From assembly GCF_004353925.1 (NCBI RefSeq), contig NZ_SMOK01000013.1:55412-119411 (forward strand): a stretch of DNA of 64,000 nucleotides, in the 5' to 3' direction. The stretch comes from Pseudomonas sp. H9 (GTDB lineage Bacteria; Pseudomonadota; Gammaproteobacteria; Pseudomonadales; Pseudomonadaceae). Positions 24,556-38,056 of the stretch are shown here, one piece after another (the first letter of the stretch is position 1; the number at the start of each line of letters is the position of its first letter). The position numbers and the translations under genes were made by a program. Under the pieces are notes generated by a model, which did not search any database, was not told where the DNA came from, and saw only the letters and a list, made by a program, of their open reading frames with translations.

Positions 24556-26478
24556 TTATTGCGATTTCCTGACCCGCAGGTACCATTCCGAGAGCAGACG
24601 AACTTGCTTGTCTGTGTAGCCGCGTTCCACCATTCGGGTGACGAAGTCGTTGTGTTTCTGTTGGTCCTCTTTGCTGGCTTTGGCGTTGAAGCTGATAACC
24701 GGCAGCAGGTCTTCGGTGTTGGAGAACATTTTCTTCTCGATCACCACCCGCAGTTTTTCGTAGCTCAGCCAGGTCGGGTTTTTGCCGTTGTTGTTGGCCC
24801 GCGCGCGCAATACGAAATTGACGATCTCGTTACGGAAGTCTTTCGGGTTGCTGATGCCCGCTGGTTTTTCGATTTTCTCCAGTTCTTCGTTGAGCGCGAT
24901 CCGGTTGAGGATTTCGCCGGTTTCCGGGTCGCGGTATTCCTGATCCTGGATCCAGAAGTCGGCGTACAGCACATAGCGGTCGAAGATGTTCTGGCCGTAT
25001 TCGCTGTAGGACTCCAGGTAAGCGGTCTGGATTTCCTTGCCGATGAACTCGATGTAGCGCGGTGCCAGGTACTCCTTCAGGTAGCGCAGGTAGCGTTCGC
25101 GCACTTCGGCCGGGAATTGTTCCTGTTCGATCTGCTGTTCCAGCACATAGAGCAGGTGTACCGGGTTGGCGGCGATTTCGTGGGGGTCGAAGTTGAAGAC
25201 TTTCGACAGGATCTTGAAGGCGAACCGGGTCGACAGGCCATTCATGCCCTCATCAACGCCGGCCGCGTCACGGTACTCCTGGATCGACTTGGCCTTTGGA
25301 TCGGTGTCTTTGAGGTTTTCCCCGTCGTACACGCGCATCTTCGAGTAGATGTTCGAGTTCTCCGGTTCCTTGAGCCGCGATAGCACGGTGAACTGCGCAA
25401 GCATCTTCAGGGTGTCGGGTGCGCAGTGAGCTTTGGCCAGCGAGCTGTTGAACAGCAACTTGTCGTAGATCTTGATCTCGTCGCTGACGCGCAGGCAGTA
25501 AGGCACTTTGACGATGTAGATCCGGTCGATGAATGCTTCGTTGTTCTTGTTGTTACGGAAGCTGTGCCATTCCGATTCGTTGGAGTGGGCCAGCAGGATC
25601 CCTGAATACGGGATCGCGCCCAGGCCTTCGGTACTGTTGTAGTTACCTTCCTGGGTCGCAGTCAGCAATGGGTGCAGCACCTTGATAGGCGCCTTGAACA
25701 TTTCGACGAATTCCATCAGGCCTTGGTTGGCCCGGCACAGTGCGCCCGAATAGCTGTAGGCGTCGGCGTCGTTCTGTGGGTATTCCTCGAGTTTGCGGAT
25801 GTCGACTTTACCCACCAGAGCAGAAATGTCCTGGTTGTTTTCGTCACCGGGCTCGGTCTTGGCCACCGCGATCTGATTAAGGATCGACGGGTACAGTTTG
25901 ACCACTTTGAACTGGCTGATATCGCCCCCGAACTCAGCCAGCCGTTTGGTCGCCCAGGGCGACATGATGGTGTTCAGATAACGCCGTGGGATGCCGAAGT
26001 CTTCTTCGAGGATCGCGCCATCTTCCGTAGCGTTGAACAGCCCCAGGGGCGATTCGAAGACCGGCGAGCCTTTGATGGCGTAGAACGGGACCTTTTCCAT
26101 CAGCTGCTTGAGCTTCTCAGCCAGGGACGACTTACCGCCACCCACAGGGCCGAGCAGGTAAAGGATCTGTTTCTTCTCTTCCAGGCCTTGGGCCGCGTGA
26201 CGGAAGTAGGAAACGATCTGGTCGATGCATTCTTCCATGCCATGGAAGTCTTCAAAGGCTGGGTAGCGACGGATCACCTTGTTGGAGAAGATTCGCGATA
26301 GCCTGGAGTTGTTCGAGGTATCGACCAGTTCCGGCTCACCGATGGCCATCAACAGGCGCTCAGCCGCCGACGCGTAAGCGCTACGATCGCTTTTGCAGAG
26401 CTCAAGGTATTCCTGCAGCGAAAGTTCTTCCTGACGGGTGGACTCGAAACGTTGTTGGAAGTGGCTAAAAATACTCAT
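24556..26478 (-). CDS. prkA: PrkA family serine protein kinase
   Basis: 640 aa from the ATG at 26478 (GAGGTGA upstream; MSIFSHFQQRFESTRQEELS). The AAA-type N-terminal domain has Walker A GPVGGGKSSLAEKL (about residue 107), with the C-terminal part related to protein kinases. In E. coli the homologue YeaG works with YeaH in the response to nutrient stress. Heads the prkA-yeaH-spoVR group. Confidence 0.96.
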   Translation of the reverse strand: MSIFSHFQQRFESTRQEELSLQEYLELCKSDRSAYASAAERLLMAIGEPELVDTSNNSRLSRIFSNKVIRRYPAFEDFHGMEECIDQIVSYFRHAAQGLEEKKQILYLLGPVGGGKSSLAEKLKQLMEKVPFYAIKGSPVFESPLGLFNATEDGAILEEDFGIPRRYLNTIMSPWATKRLAEFGGDISQFKVVKLYPSILNQIAVAKTEPGDENNQDISALVGKVDIRKLEEYPQNDADAYSYSGALCRANQGLMEFVEMFKAPIKVLHPLLTATQEGNYNSTEGLGAIPYSGILLAHSNESEWHSFRNNKNNEAFIDRIYIVKVPYCLRVSDEIKIYDKLLFNSSLAKAHCAPDTLKMLAQFTVLSRLKEPENSNIYSKMRVYDGENLKDTDPKAKSIQEYRDAAGVDEGMNGLSTRFAFKILSKVFNFDPHEIAANPVHLLYVLEQQIEQEQFPAEVRERYLRYLKEYLAPRYIEFIGKEIQTAYLESYSEYGQNIFDRYVLYADFWIQDQEYRDPETGEILNRIALNEELEKIEKPAGISNPKDFRNEIVNFVLRARANNNGKNPTWLSYEKLRVVIEKKMFSNTEDLLPVISFNAKASKEDQQKHNDFVTRMVERGYTDKQVRLLSEWYLRVRKSQ

Positions 26479-26760
26479 GACGTCACCTCGCTCGATACGT
26501 GGAGCCGACGCCGGATCAGTCAGCTGATGCTGGCATGCAATCGGCGCTACCGATTGCTGTATACCCCCCAGAACACCTGTAAAGTCGCTACCGATGACCC
26601 GCACGCCGGTGTACCGGCTCTCCCCTTTTTGGATGGCCTGGACTTAAGGATAGTTGGTTCTCGGCGAGGTCAAGGGCGCGTGGATGAATTGTTGCGCGTT
26701 ACCGTTCGTCAGGTCAGGCGCGAGCCCGCGCGGGACGCGGGCTGCAGGAGAAGAAAAAAA

Positions 26761-27090
26761 TTATTCGGCAGAACCCTGAGCGGTTTCTGTCGGGTAGGTG
26801 CCGCGCCACAGCTCAAAGCCGCCGTCGAGGCTGTAGACGTCCGAAAAACCTTGGCTTACCAGATACGCAGCAGCGCTCTGGCTGGAGTTGCCGTGATAGC
26901 AGACCACTACAGTGGGGGCATCGAGGTCAGCGCCACGAATGAAGTCTGCTACCGAGTGGTTGTCCAGGTGCCGGGAGCCGGTGATGTGGCCGAGGGCATA
27001 GGTTTGCGGGTCGCGAATATCGACCACGACCGCACCTTGCTCACGCAGCGCCTGGGCCTGCTCGGGAGGGATGCGTTTGAATTCGCTCAT
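26761..27090 (-). CDS. glpE: Thiosulfate sulfurtransferase GlpE
   Basis: 109 aa single-domain rhodanese starting [12 protein letters not shown]. Active-site cysteine in [14 protein letters not shown]. It moves sulfur from thiosulfate to cyanide or thioredoxin-type acceptors. An ATG six codons upstream (27108) overlaps the apaH stop as ATGA and could be used for coupling, but the family N-terminus favours 27090. Last gene of the lptD-to-glpE run. Confidence 0.94.
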   Translation of the reverse strand: MSEFKRIPPEQAQALREQGAVVVDIRDPQTYALGHITGSRHLDNHSVADFIRGADLDAPTVVVCYHGNSSQSAAAYLVSQGFSDVYSLDGGFELWRGTYPTETAQGSAE

Positions 27091-27104
27091 GGGTACGGTT
27101 TCCT

Positions 27105-27980
27105 TCAAGACTGGTCGTTCATTCTAGCCGGTTGCTCAGGTGTCGGCTGCACCCTTGGGGTGCCGTCATCGGCGCAGTCGCAACGATAAAAGGCGCCGGT
27201 ATCGACGTTGTACAAGGTCAATGCACCGCCCCAGACGCAGCCGGTGTCCAGTGCAATCACGTCAGGCTCTTTGCAGCGCCCTTCGAGCGCGGCCCAGTGG
27301 CCGAAGATGATCTTCACATGGCGTGAGCGTCGGCCTTTATGGGCAAACCAGGGCTTGTAGCCTGGCGGGGCGGTTTCGGCGCCTTCCTTGCCTTTGAGGT
27401 CTAGCTTGCCCTCGCTGGTGCAAAAACGCATGCGGGTGAAGTAATTGGTGATCACCCTCAGGCGAGTGACGCCGCTGAGGTCTTTGCTCCACTTGTTTGG
27501 CTCGTTGCCGTACATGCCATCGAGGTAGGGTTTGAGGCGATTGTCGTCGCGCAATACTTCCTCGACTTCGCCAGCCAGTTCCAGTGCCTTGCCTAGCGTC
27601 CACTGCGGTGGGATACCCGCATGGACGAGTACTACGCCACGTTGTTCGTCGTAGTGCAGCAGCTTTTGCCGACACAGCCAGTCGAGCAGTTCGCCCGCAT
27701 CGGGAGCATCGAGAATCTCGCGCAGCGTGTCACTTTTCTTCAGGCGCTCGATGTTATGCCAGGCCGCGAGCAGGTGCAGGTCATGGTTGCCAAGGACGCA
27801 GACCAACGAATCACGAATGGAGTAGAGGAAACGTAAGGTTTCAAGGGACTCCGGACCGCGGTTAACCAGGTCGCCTACCAGCCACAAACGGTCGACTGCG
27901 GGGTTGAAGTGAACGCGTTCAAGCAGGCACTTCAAGGGTTGAAGGCAGCCTTGCAAGTCGCCAACTGCGTATACCGCCAT
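27105..27980 (-). CDS. apaH: Bis(5'-nucleosyl)-tetraphosphatase, symmetrical
   Basis: 291 aa metallophosphatase with [24 protein letters not shown] and [11 protein letters not shown] in order at the N-terminus. It hydrolyses Ap4A to two ADP and also decaps Np4-capped RNA. Its start overlaps the apaG stop by one base (TGATG), as in the conserved ksgA-apaG-apaH order. Confidence 0.98.
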   Translation of the reverse strand: MAVYAVGDLQGCLQPLKCLLERVHFNPAVDRLWLVGDLVNRGPESLETLRFLYSIRDSLVCVLGNHDLHLLAAWHNIERLKKSDTLREILDAPDAGELLDWLCRQKLLHYDEQRGVVLVHAGIPPQWTLGKALELAGEVEEVLRDDNRLKPYLDGMYGNEPNKWSKDLSGVTRLRVITNYFTRMRFCTSEGKLDLKGKEGAETAPPGYKPWFAHKGRRSRHVKIIFGHWAALEGRCKEPDVIALDTGCVWGGALTLYNVDTGAFYRCDCADDGTPRVQPTPEQPARMNDQS

Positions 27981-28360
27981 CAGTGCAGGGCTCCGGGGAC
28001 AGCAAGGCGGAACGGGGCGATGATGGCATCGAAGTGTTTACCGTCTTCGGCATGCATCTGATAGGTGCCCTGCATGGTGCCGACTTGAGTGCTGATCACG
28101 GCGCCGCTGCTGTAGGTGTGGCTTTTACCTGGCTCGATCAGCGGCTGTTGGCCAATCACGCCAGCGCCTTTTACTTCTTCGACTTGGCCGTCACCGTTGG
28201 TAATCAGCCAATGGCGTGACATCAACTTGGCCGGGATCAAGCCGTTGTTCTGCACGGTGATGGTGTAGGCGAAGGCGAAACGTTCGTTTTCGGGATCGGA
28301 TTGTTCTTTGAGGAAACGGGTCACGACACTGACGTCGATCTGGTAGCGGGGATCTGACAT
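27980..28360 (-). CDS. apaG: ApaG domain protein
   Basis: 126 aa starting [17 protein letters not shown], with [23 protein letters not shown] and [18 protein letters not shown], a fibronectin-III-like fold. The start at 28360 is preferred over 28438 because the extra residues are not family-like. The exact function is unclear; it is linked to Ap4A metabolism and metal resistance. Confidence 0.96.
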   Translation of the reverse strand: MSDPRYQIDVSVVTRFLKEQSDPENERFAFAYTITVQNNGLIPAKLMSRHWLITNGDGQVEEVKGAGVIGQQPLIEPGKSHTYSSGAVISTQVGTMQGTYQMHAEDGKHFDAIIAPFRLAVPGALH

Positions 28361-28465
28361 GCAAGGGGCCTTGGAAACAGACGCGGATACGGCAATTGCG
28401 TCCAGTCTAGGCCATTGGCGGGGTTGCCGGCCAGTCATGAGGGTATGACTGGCCGTTGTGATACC

Positions 28466-29272
28466 TCAGTGGCTGCCTTGTTGCTCGGCGAGTTTGTCGG
28501 CCAGGCGGACGAAAGCGGCGAGGTCCAGTTGCTCTGGGCGCAGGCTGCCGTCGACCCCGGCGGCCTCGATTGCATCGCTGCTGAGCAGGGCTTTGAGGGT
28601 ATTGCGCAGGGTTTTGCGGCGCTGGTTGAAGGCCTCGCGAACGATGCGCTCCAGCAGGCGATGGTCTTTGGCCGGGAAGGGCAAGGTTTCGTGCGGAACC
28701 AGGCGCACGATGGCTGAGTCGACCTTCGGTGGCGGGTTGAACGCGCCGGGCCCGACGTTGAATAGGTGTTCGACCCGGCAGTGGTACTGCACCATGATCG
28801 ACAAACGGCCCCAGTCACCGCCGCCAGGCCCTGCAGCCAAGCGCTCGACCACTTCTTTTTGCAGCATGAAGTGCATGTCGCGGATCAGTTCGGCGTTGTC
28901 CAGCAGGTGGAAAATCAGCGGGGTGGAAATGTTGTACGGCAGGTTGCCGACCACGCGCAGGCTGTTCGGTGCCGCACCAAGGCTGGTGAAGTCGAACTTC
29001 AGTGCGTCACCCTGGTGCAGGCGGAAGTTGTCCCGACCAGCAAACTGCTGGTTGAGAATCGGCACCAGGTCTTTATCCAGCTCAACCACGTCGAGCTGTG
29101 CACCGCTGCCCAGCAAGCCTTCGGTCAGGGCTCCCTGCCCCGGGCCGATTTCCAGCATGCGGTCGCTGGCCTTGGCGTTGATCGAGCGCAGAATGCGGTC
29201 GATGACGCCAGCGTCGTGGAGAAAGTTCTGGCCGAAGCGCTTGCGCGCCCGGTGTTGGTATTGCTCACTCAT
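28466..29272 (-). CDS. rsmA: 16S rRNA (adenine1518/1519-N6) dimethyltransferase
   Basis: 268 aa (also called ksgA). [11 protein letters not shown] at the N-terminus, AdoMet motif [12 protein letters not shown] and catalytic NLPYNIST. It dimethylates two adenines in helix 45 late in 30S assembly. It overlaps pdxA by 4 bp (ATGA). Confidence 0.98.
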   Translation of the reverse strand: MSEQYQHRARKRFGQNFLHDAGVIDRILRSINAKASDRMLEIGPGQGALTEGLLGSGAQLDVVELDKDLVPILNQQFAGRDNFRLHQGDALKFDFTSLGAAPNSLRVVGNLPYNISTPLIFHLLDNAELIRDMHFMLQKEVVERLAAGPGGGDWGRLSIMVQYHCRVEHLFNVGPGAFNPPPKVDSAIVRLVPHETLPFPAKDHRLLERIVREAFNQRRKTLRNTLKALLSSDAIEAAGVDGSLRPEQLDLAAFVRLADKLAEQQGSH

Positions 29273-30258
29273 ATTCGGGTCTCGGCCATCTGGTAGGCGG
29301 TTTCCAGGGCGACTTGCAGGCTGCCAGTATCGATCCGGCCGCTACCGGCCAGGTCCAGGGCGGTGCCGTGGTCGACCGAGGTGCGGATGATCGGCAATCC
29401 CAGGGTCACGTTCACGGCAGCACCAAAACCCTTGTACTTGAGTACCGGCAGGCCTTGGTCGTGGTACATCGCCAGCACTGCGTCGCAATGCTCCAGATAT
29501 TTGGGGGTAAACAGGGTGTCGGCCGGCAGTGGGCCGCGCAGGTCCATGCCTTCGCTGCGCAGGCGTGCCAACGTGGGTTCAATAGTGTCGATTTCTTCAG
29601 AGCCGAGATGGCCACCTTCGCCGGCATGCGGATTCAGGCCACAGACCAGAATGCGCGGGCTGGCGATGCCGAACTTCTGCTGAAGGTCGGCGTGCAGGAT
29701 GCGGGTGACCCGCTCCAGGCGCTCGCTGGTAATGGCGTCGGCAACGTCACGCAAGGGCAGGTGAGTGGTCACCAAGGCTACACGCAGGCCACGCGTGGCG
29801 AGCATCATCACCACTTGCGCGGTGCCGGTAAGGTCGGCGAGGAACTCGGTGTGACCGGAGAAGGCGATACCACTCTCGTTGATCACGCCCTTGTGTACCG
29901 GGGCGGTGATCATCCCGGCGAAATGCCCATCCAGGCAGCCCTGGCCTGCGCGGGTCAGGGTTTCCAGGACGAACGCGGCGTTGGCTTTATCCAGCTGGCC
30001 AGCGACCACAGGGTTCTGCAGCGGCGTGTCCCAAACATACAAGCTGCCAGCAGGGGCAGGTTGATCCGGTAGGGTGTCAGGAGTGACCGGCAGCAGGCTG
30101 ACGGCCACACCCAGCTGTGTGGCCCGCTCGGCGAGCAGGTCACAGCTGGTAATGGCAATCAGGGGGTGCGGCTGGGCTTGCGCGGCGAGCAGCAGGCACA
30201 GGTCAGGACCTATGCCGGCTGGTTCGCCAGGTGTGAGGGCGAAGCGTTGAGGTTTCAC
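29269..30258 (-). CDS. pdxA: 4-hydroxythreonine-4-phosphate dehydrogenase
   Basis: 329 aa. [13 protein letters not shown] at the N-terminus, [24 protein letters not shown], and [15 protein letters not shown] with [18 protein letters not shown] near the C-terminus. NAD-dependent step of pyridoxal phosphate synthesis. Overlaps surA and rsmA by 4 bp each, so it is translationally coupled. Confidence 0.98.
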   Translation of the reverse strand: MKPQRFALTPGEPAGIGPDLCLLLAAQAQPHPLIAITSCDLLAERATQLGVAVSLLPVTPDTLPDQPAPAGSLYVWDTPLQNPVVAGQLDKANAAFVLETLTRAGQGCLDGHFAGMITAPVHKGVINESGIAFSGHTEFLADLTGTAQVVMMLATRGLRVALVTTHLPLRDVADAITSERLERVTRILHADLQQKFGIASPRILVCGLNPHAGEGGHLGSEEIDTIEPTLARLRSEGMDLRGPLPADTLFTPKYLEHCDAVLAMYHDQGLPVLKYKGFGAAVNVTLGLPIIRTSVDHGTALDLAGSGRIDTGSLQVALETAYQMAETRI

Positions 30259-31571
30259 GGGGAGACCTGATTAGCGCCAGGAAGCTTGATTTCAACGTAG
30301 GCTTCGTCGCGGATCTGACGCAGCCAGGTTTGCAGCTCTTCGTCGTACTTACGGTTACGCAGTACGTTCATCGCCTGTTGTTCACGGGCCTGCTCGGTGC
30401 TGTCAGTGGCGCGGCGGCCAAGGACTTCGAGCACATGCCAGCCGTACTGGGTCTTGAACGGCTTGGTGACCTGACCTTGCTGGGCACTGGCCATTTCCTC
30501 GCGGAACTCAGGTACCAGTGCGTTCGGGTCGATCCAGTTCAGGTCGCCGCCGTTGAGGGCCGAACCCGGGTCCTCAGAGAAGCTCTTCGCCAGTTGGGCG
30601 AAGTCTTCGCCATTCTGAATGCGCTCGTAGAGTTTCTCTGCAAGGGCCTTGGTGGCCTCTTCGCTACGAATCTCGCTTGGCTTGATCAGGATATGGCGCA
30701 CGTGGACTTCGTCTCGCACCATGCTCGAGCCGCCACGTTTTTCCTGCAACTTGAGGATGATGAAACCGCCAGGCGTGCGAACCGGCTCGGTGACATCACC
30801 GACCGACATTGAGCTCAGTAGGCGGTCGAACGGAGGTGGCAGTTGAGCTGCTTTACGCCAGCCCATCTCGCCGCCTTCCAGCGCGCTTTCACTAGCCGAA
30901 CGGGCCATCGCCATTTGAGCGAAGTCGGCACCTTGCTTGAGTTGCTGATAAACCTCACCCGCTTGTCGGGCTGCGGCCTGAATGGTGGCCGAATCAGCAC
31001 GTTCAGGGGTCGGGATCAGGATGTTGGCCAGGCGATACTCTTCGGACAGTTGCATCTTGCCCATGTCCGAGGCGAGGAAGTTTTTCACTTCCTGCTCCGA
31101 TACCTGAATGCGCTCAGCCACGCGACGTTGGCGCACGCGGCTGATGATCATCTCGCGGCGAACCTGCTCACGGGCATCTTCATACGACAGACCGTCACGT
31201 GCCAGGGCCGCGCGGAACTGCTCAAGGCTCATGCCATTGCGCTGGGCAATGGTGCCAATGGCCTGGTTCAGTTCTTCATCGGTGATGCGGATGCCGGAGC
31301 GCTCGCCGATCTGCAGTTGCAGGTTCTCGACGATCAGGCGTTCCAGCACCTGTTGATCAAGCACGCCTGGAGGTGGTGCAGAACCACCGCGTTTGGCGAT
31401 GGTTTGCTCGACTTCGCGCACGCGCTGGTCCAGTTGGCTTTTCATGACCACGTCGTTATCGACGATGGCCACAACGCTATCCAGAGTCTGCACGGCGGCA
31501 TGCGCCGTGCTGCTCAGCAATACAGCGCCCAGCAACAGCGGGCGCAGACAATCAGTAAGCTTGGTCTTCAC
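30255..31571 (-). CDS. surA: Periplasmic chaperone / peptidyl-prolyl isomerase SurA
   Basis: 438 aa with a signal peptide ending at [10 protein letters not shown]-terminal chaperone domain ([22 protein letters not shown]), two parvulin domains (about 180-280 and 290-390; the second includes [11 protein letters not shown] and [18 protein letters not shown]) and a C-terminal helix. It escorts outer membrane proteins, including LptD encoded just upstream, which it overlaps by 20 bp. Confidence 0.97.
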   Translation of the reverse strand: MKTKLTDCLRPLLLGAVLLSSTAHAAVQTLDSVVAIVDNDVVMKSQLDQRVREVEQTIAKRGGSAPPPGVLDQQVLERLIVENLQLQIGERSGIRITDEELNQAIGTIAQRNGMSLEQFRAALARDGLSYEDAREQVRREMIISRVRQRRVAERIQVSEQEVKNFLASDMGKMQLSEEYRLANILIPTPERADSATIQAAARQAGEVYQQLKQGADFAQMAMARSASESALEGGEMGWRKAAQLPPPFDRLLSSMSVGDVTEPVRTPGGFIILKLQEKRGGSSMVRDEVHVRHILIKPSEIRSEEATKALAEKLYERIQNGEDFAQLAKSFSEDPGSALNGGDLNWIDPNALVPEFREEMASAQQGQVTKPFKTQYGWHVLEVLGRRATDSTEQAREQQAMNVLRNRKYDEELQTWLRQIRDEAYVEIKLPGANQVSP

Positions 31572-34371
31572 GTGTACGATAACCTTGAATGCCCTGGTCG
31601 AGGAACGACTCGACCTTGTTGCCCACTACGCCGCCGAGGCCTTTCAGCACAATCTGCAGGAAGACGCCGTGGTCGCCTTTTTCGTTTTGTGGAGTTGCCT
31701 GGCTGAAGTCGTCGTAATCGATCCAGTAACGGTTGATCAGACGCAGCTTCCAGCAGCAGTTGTCGTACTCGAAACCACCAAAGGCTTCCAGGGTACGGTT
31801 CTGGCTGTAGTCATGCTGCCAGCGAGCAATCGCGGTCCACTGAGGAACGATTGGCCACATGACCGAGAAGTCATGTTGCTGGATCTTGTAGTAGTCCTTG
31901 ACGTAGTTCGGGCTGCCAGGAGTGCCGTAGTCACTGTTGCCGCCAGCAGACCAGGTGCCTGTAGCCGAATCGTACCGAACGGTGTCGTTGCGATAGCGAT
32001 AGCCCAGGTTAACAATCTTGTTCACTTCATCTTCAGGCTGGTAGTGGAAGACCGCGCTGCCCGAACGGGTGCTGCGGCTGTCTGGATCCCAGTTGAAGTC
32101 GGAGTTGAAGCGCCAGTCGCGGTTGAAGCGGTAGGCGTATTCCAGGGCGTATGGTGAGACGTCAGCCAAGGAGTCGCTGCGGGTGCGGTAGTCGATGCCA
32201 GGCAGCTGGACTTTACGGTCTTTGAAGTAGACTGCTTGGCCAATGCTGAACCGTTGACGCTCAAACCCGTTTTCTTCAATCCAGCGGTTGGTCACACCCA
32301 GCGACAGTTTGTTCTCGTCGCCAATGCGATCGCGTCCACTGAAGCGATTGTCACGGAACAGCGAGCTGTAATTGAACGTGCTTTCACCGGTGTCGAAAAC
32401 CGGGATGTCCTTCTGATCTTCATAAGGTACATACAGGTAGTACAGGCGCGGTTCCAGCGTCTGGCGGTAGTTTTTGCCAAACCATTGGGTGTTGCGATCG
32501 AAATACAGGCCGCTGTCGACGCTGAAAATCGGTACGTTACGATTCTGCGTGCTGCTGAATTCGCCTTGTACGTCGGGGTTTCTCGCAAACTGCGCCGCTG
32601 CCTGCTGCTTGCCCTGGCTATCCAGATCCAGCTCGTAATGAGTGGTGGTGTACTTGATGGAAGGCTTCAGGTAGCCATATGTAGCTGTCAGAGGCAGGCT
32701 GATTTCTGGCGCTGCATAGAAGCGATCACCATTGGCCCGGGCCAAGCCAGACACGTTCTGGTCGATCCGGCCACCGTCTGCACGTACGCTGGTGTCCAGA
32801 TTGCCGTCTTCGTCAAACACCTGTCCGCTTTTCAGGTCACGGTCGAAGCGGACGGCTTCAGTCTGATACTTCAAGTCAAGGCCGCCTGGATGATACGGCA
32901 GCATTCCGTTGAAAGTGATCTGCGGCAACCGGTCATACGGGGTGATCTTGGAGATGGTGGCCATCTCGTAGGCATGCGCATTCAAGCGTGCGACATAGCT
33001 ATCGCCACGATAGGTCAACGCACCTTGCTGGTTGACGAAGTCCTTGCTCTCAACTCCAATCTGCTCAGATTCCAAGTCCTGGAAGTAGAACGGATCACTG
33101 ATGTCGGTGTAGTCGACCTCAGCCAGCAAGCGCTTGTCTAGGCCGCCTTTGTGCTGCCAGTTATACATCCAGCGCTTTTCTTTGTAGTCCGTTTGCTCTT
33201 TGCGATCATCATTCTTGTCGTTCAGGTAAGCACCACCGAACTGACCTTCACTGGACTTGGTCAGGTAGCGGAACTCACCTTCCATCAACAGGCCGCGCTT
33301 GGCCATGTAGCGTGGATACAAGGTGGCGTCGTAGTTTGGCGCCAGGTTGAAGTAGTACGGCGTGACCAGCATGAAGCCGGTGTCGCTGCTGGTGCTGAAC
33401 GACGGCGGCAGGAAGCCGGACTGGCGACGGTCGTCAATCGGGAAGTAGATATACGGGGTGTAGAACACCGGGATATCTTTGACCCGCAGGGTAACGTTGG
33501 TCGCGGTACCGAAGCCGGTGGCCGGGTTCAAGGTGATGTTGTTGCCCTTGAGCTGCCAGGCGTTGCTGTTCGGCTCACAGGTGGTGTAAGTACCGTCTTT
33601 GAGGCGAATGATGGCGTTTTCGGCACGTTTGGCGTACAGCGCACTACCGCGGATACGCGACTTGTGCATGACGTACTCGGCGTTGTCGACCTTGGCCTCG
33701 CCAGTGTCGAGCTGGATGTCGGCGTGATCGCCCACAACCAACGAGCCGTTGTCACGAATCTTGACGTTGCCGCTGAGTTCACCGCGATTCTCGGCCTGAT
33801 ACAGGTTGGCCTCATCAGCCTCAACCTGCATGCTGCCTTGGCGCATGACCACGTCACCGGCGAGGGTGGCGATCTGCTGCTCCTGCTGGTAGCGGGAAAC
33901 CTTGGCGCCGATGAAGGTCGGTGCTTCGTCTTTGGGGGTGGTGTCATCCATGCCCGGACGAGTCGGCTCGATGTAGGCGCCGGCACAGTACGGCCCGGTT
34001 TCGGCAAGCTGGGCAGGCGTCAGCTGATCGCGTGGCACCCAGTCCAGGTGGCTGGCGTCGACACTGCGGGTTTTCAGGGCGCGGCCTTTACTCTCGGTAA
34101 CGAGCATCGGACCTTTGCCGGCCTCAGCTTCACCAGCCTCAGCCGTAGCTTCTCCGGTCGAGCTGGCAGCTGCGCCCGGATGTACCGGACGAGGCGGCAG
34201 CGCCGCAGCGTTGGTCTTGGGCTTGCAGTCCCAGCCTCCGGCAGCAGACACTTGGCAATCGAATTGCTCTGCGGCAACCACATACGAGGTGGCCAGAGGT
34301 TGCAGCGCCAGCAGACCGCCGGTGACCAGCAACGGGAATTTTTTACGAAACGCGGGGGATTTCAATGCCAT
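31552..34371 (-). CDS. lptD: LPS-assembly outer membrane protein LptD
   Basis: 939 aa from the ATG at 34371 ([19 protein letters not shown], signal peptide to about 33); an upstream frame to 34605 is out of character. After the signal come a cysteine pair ([12 protein letters not shown]), a linker, an OstA/LptA-like jellyroll ([19 protein letters not shown]) and a large C-terminal beta-barrel with the conserved [17 protein letters not shown] segment. It inserts LPS in the outer leaflet with LptE. Divergent from amgK by 130 bp. Confidence 0.97.
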   Translation of the reverse strand: MALKSPAFRKKFPLLVTGGLLALQPLATSYVVAAEQFDCQVSAAGGWDCKPKTNAAALPPRPVHPGAAASSTGEATAEAGEAEAGKGPMLVTESKGRALKTRSVDASHLDWVPRDQLTPAQLAETGPYCAGAYIEPTRPGMDDTTPKDEAPTFIGAKVSRYQQEQQIATLAGDVVMRQGSMQVEADEANLYQAENRGELSGNVKIRDNGSLVVGDHADIQLDTGEAKVDNAEYVMHKSRIRGSALYAKRAENAIIRLKDGTYTTCEPNSNAWQLKGNNITLNPATGFGTATNVTLRVKDIPVFYTPYIYFPIDDRRQSGFLPPSFSTSSDTGFMLVTPYYFNLAPNYDATLYPRYMAKRGLLMEGEFRYLTKSSEGQFGGAYLNDKNDDRKEQTDYKEKRWMYNWQHKGGLDKRLLAEVDYTDISDPFYFQDLESEQIGVESKDFVNQQGALTYRGDSYVARLNAHAYEMATISKITPYDRLPQITFNGMLPYHPGGLDLKYQTEAVRFDRDLKSGQVFDEDGNLDTSVRADGGRIDQNVSGLARANGDRFYAAPEISLPLTATYGYLKPSIKYTTTHYELDLDSQGKQQAAAQFARNPDVQGEFSSTQNRNVPIFSVDSGLYFDRNTQWFGKNYRQTLEPRLYYLYVPYEDQKDIPVFDTGESTFNYSSLFRDNRFSGRDRIGDENKLSLGVTNRWIEENGFERQRFSIGQAVYFKDRKVQLPGIDYRTRSDSLADVSPYALEYAYRFNRDWRFNSDFNWDPDSRSTRSGSAVFHYQPEDEVNKIVNLGYRYRNDTVRYDSATGTWSAGGNSDYGTPGSPNYVKDYYKIQQHDFSVMWPIVPQWTAIARWQHDYSQNRTLEAFGGFEYDNCCWKLRLINRYWIDYDDFSQATPQNEKGDHGVFLQIVLKGLGGVVGNKVESFLDQGIQGYRTREDQAY

Positions 34372-34501
34372 CTTATTAGTCCGGGCTTCCTGCGTGCCAT
34401 CTGCCCGCGTGTGGGGCCGCACGCCTCTCGATGGTCTGAAAAAGATGCTGGATAATAAAGCATGACCCGCTTGACGGCTAGGGCCGTCGGAGACCCTTGT
34501 A

Positions 34502-36195
<1,694 letters not shown>

Positions 36196-36196
36196 A

Positions 36197-36961
36197 ATGC
36201 TTTGGCCGAGCACAGTGATTGGTGCCGGAGCCGGCTTCGCCATTGCCAGCATTCCAGGGGCATTGCTGGGGGCGTTGTTGGGCCAGGCGATGGATCGCCG
36301 CTTGCAATTGCATAGCTGGGCCCATGTGCGTGAGCGCCTGGGCGGGCGCCCGGTATTGCTGGACGATGAGGTGTTATTCGTTTTGCTAGGGCGGTTGGCC
36401 AAATGTGATGGACGGGTGGTCGATGGGCATATTCAGCAGGCGCGCCAGGAGATGCAGCGCCTGGAAATGAATGAGCCTGCGCGCCGTCGGGCCATTGCGG
36501 CGTTCAATCGTGGCAAAAGCGGCCAGGATCGCCTGAGCGCCCACCTGCGGCGCTTGAAACAGCAGCCCAATGCCGCCGAAGGCATGTTGCGGGCGTGTTG
36601 GCGCATGGTCTGGGCCGATGGCCGAGCGGGCCGACAGGAGCGTGAGCTATTGCTTGATTGGGGGCGGCAGCTGGGTTGGTCGGCACCCAAGGTCAAGGCC
36701 TTGGCGCTGGAGTACGAGCCCCAGCGTCCAGGTTTATCCGGCGTTAGCTTTGGTTACCATGACGCGTTGCGTTTGCTGGGTGTCGAAGCTCACGCTGAAT
36801 CAGGCCAGATCAAGCAGGCGTACCGGCGGCTGGTCAGTCGTCACCACCCCGACAAGCTGGTCGGCAGTGGTGCAAGTCCCTCCCAAGTGCGTGAAGCCAC
36901 TGAGCGCACCCGCGAGCTGCACCAGGCTTACGCGATCATTCGTAAGCATCGCGGTTTCTAG
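36197..36961 (+). CDS. djlA: DjlA-like membrane co-chaperone (TerB + DnaJ domains)
   Basis: 254 aa. A glycine/alanine-rich N-terminal membrane segment (IGAGAGFAIASIPGALLGALLGQAM), a central TerB-like helical domain (LLGRLAKCDGRVVDGHIQQA), and a C-terminal J domain with the HPD motif (VSRHHPDKL) at about 217. It should stimulate DnaK at the inner membrane. It starts one base after the murU stop. Confidence 0.93.
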   Translation: MLWPSTVIGAGAGFAIASIPGALLGALLGQAMDRRLQLHSWAHVRERLGGRPVLLDDEVLFVLLGRLAKCDGRVVDGHIQQARQEMQRLEMNEPARRRAIAAFNRGKSGQDRLSAHLRRLKQQPNAAEGMLRACWRMVWADGRAGRQERELLLDWGRQLGWSAPKVKALALEYEPQRPGLSGVSFGYHDALRLLGVEAHAESGQIKQAYRRLVSRHHPDKLVGSGASPSQVREATERTRELHQAYAIIRKHRGF

Positions 36962-37962
36962 TCGGTACTCTCCGGGCTGAGCCAACCACGCACCCGGCGG
37001 AACAGCTGCTCCTGTTCCGCCGCGTTGTTGCCAGGCATGGCGGTCAGGCCGATCTGCCGATACTGATTGTCTTTGAGGCGTTTGCTCGCTTGCAGGCGTA
37101 GCTCGGCGGCACGCCGCGCTTGTGCCTGGCTGGTGTAGAAAAAGTCAGCAGTGGGGACTTTCAGCGCAGGCGCCAGGGCGTCGAGGCTTTGCTCAGCCTG
37201 TGCAGGCGACTGTGCGGAAACCATGACCAGCTTCTGAATCTGTGCCGGTTGCCGTTCACTCAGATAACGAGCCGCCCAGTACGCACCGCTGCCGTTGCCC
37301 AGCAGAGCAATAGTGCGGGCATTGTGTTGCTGGGCGTAGGCTACCGCGGCATCCAGGCGGGCAAATATCCGCTCGGCATCGGCCTTGTCGTCAAGACCCG
37401 GTTCCTGGGATGAGGCAATATTTTCACTGCCGTCGTTCTCGACTGCCGTGGCCTTTTCGACACTGGCATTAGCGTCGTCAGGCGTGGCTTTGGCCGGTGC
37501 GCTCTGGCCTTGTGCTACCGGCTGGCTGGGTGCAGGAGCGGTTTGCACCCGTGCCTGCGGGTTGTCGACCAGCAGATCGGGCAAGCTCAGGCTCAGGCTA
37601 TGCCAGCCCACGTCAGGAAATTTGTTGCGCAAAGGGCCGACAGTCTTCGGCCAGTCTGCCGTTTCGCCTGCTCCGGCCAGAATGATCAGCGCACCTTTGG
37701 GTTCGCCGCTGTTGGCGGGTTTCCACAGGGCGAGGAAGTTGTCAGTGCCTGCTTGCAGCATTTGTTGCTCGGCCTGAGGAACTTGCCGTCCCAGCGCCAG
37801 GGCATCTTCCTGGCTGCGTTCAGCCAGAGGTTGGCGCTCAATGGCAGTTGGCTGGGGGGCTGCAGCCGCCTCGGGAGTTTCACCTGCGGCTGCTTGTGCG
37901 CTACAAGGTAGTATCAGTGAGAGGCAAAACGCCGGAAGCGCTGTGCGTAAAAGTGCGAACAT
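36958..37962 (-). CDS. DUF3530 family periplasmic protein
   Basis: 334 aa with a signal peptide (ending AQAAAGE). An alanine/proline-rich first part, then an alpha/beta-hydrolase-like core (GALIILAGAGETADWPKTVG, GWHSLSLSLPDL, ARTIALLGNGSGAYWAARYL) in which GNGSG resembles a nucleophile elbow. The function is unknown. Convergent with djlA, overlapping by 4 bp. Confidence 0.85.
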   Translation of the reverse strand: MFALLRTALPAFCLSLILPCSAQAAAGETPEAAAAPQPTAIERQPLAERSQEDALALGRQVPQAEQQMLQAGTDNFLALWKPANSGEPKGALIILAGAGETADWPKTVGPLRNKFPDVGWHSLSLSLPDLLVDNPQARVQTAPAPSQPVAQGQSAPAKATPDDANASVEKATAVENDGSENIASSQEPGLDDKADAERIFARLDAAVAYAQQHNARTIALLGNGSGAYWAARYLSERQPAQIQKLVMVSAQSPAQAEQSLDALAPALKVPTADFFYTSQAQARRAAELRLQASKRLKDNQYRQIGLTAMPGNNAAEQEQLFRRVRGWLSPESTD

Positions 37963-38056
37963 GAAGTGGTCCAGGCCAGAGTAATACCGGCAGCCTAATA
38001 GTATTTGTCCGGGACGGCCATGCTCGGTGACCCTCCCTTCTTTGATGAGCGTTTAG

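Noticed and set aside
26589..26604. Upstream start of prkA
   Set aside because: The 42 extra residues lack a ribosome binding site, while the ATG at 26478 has GAGGTGA and the family N-terminus.
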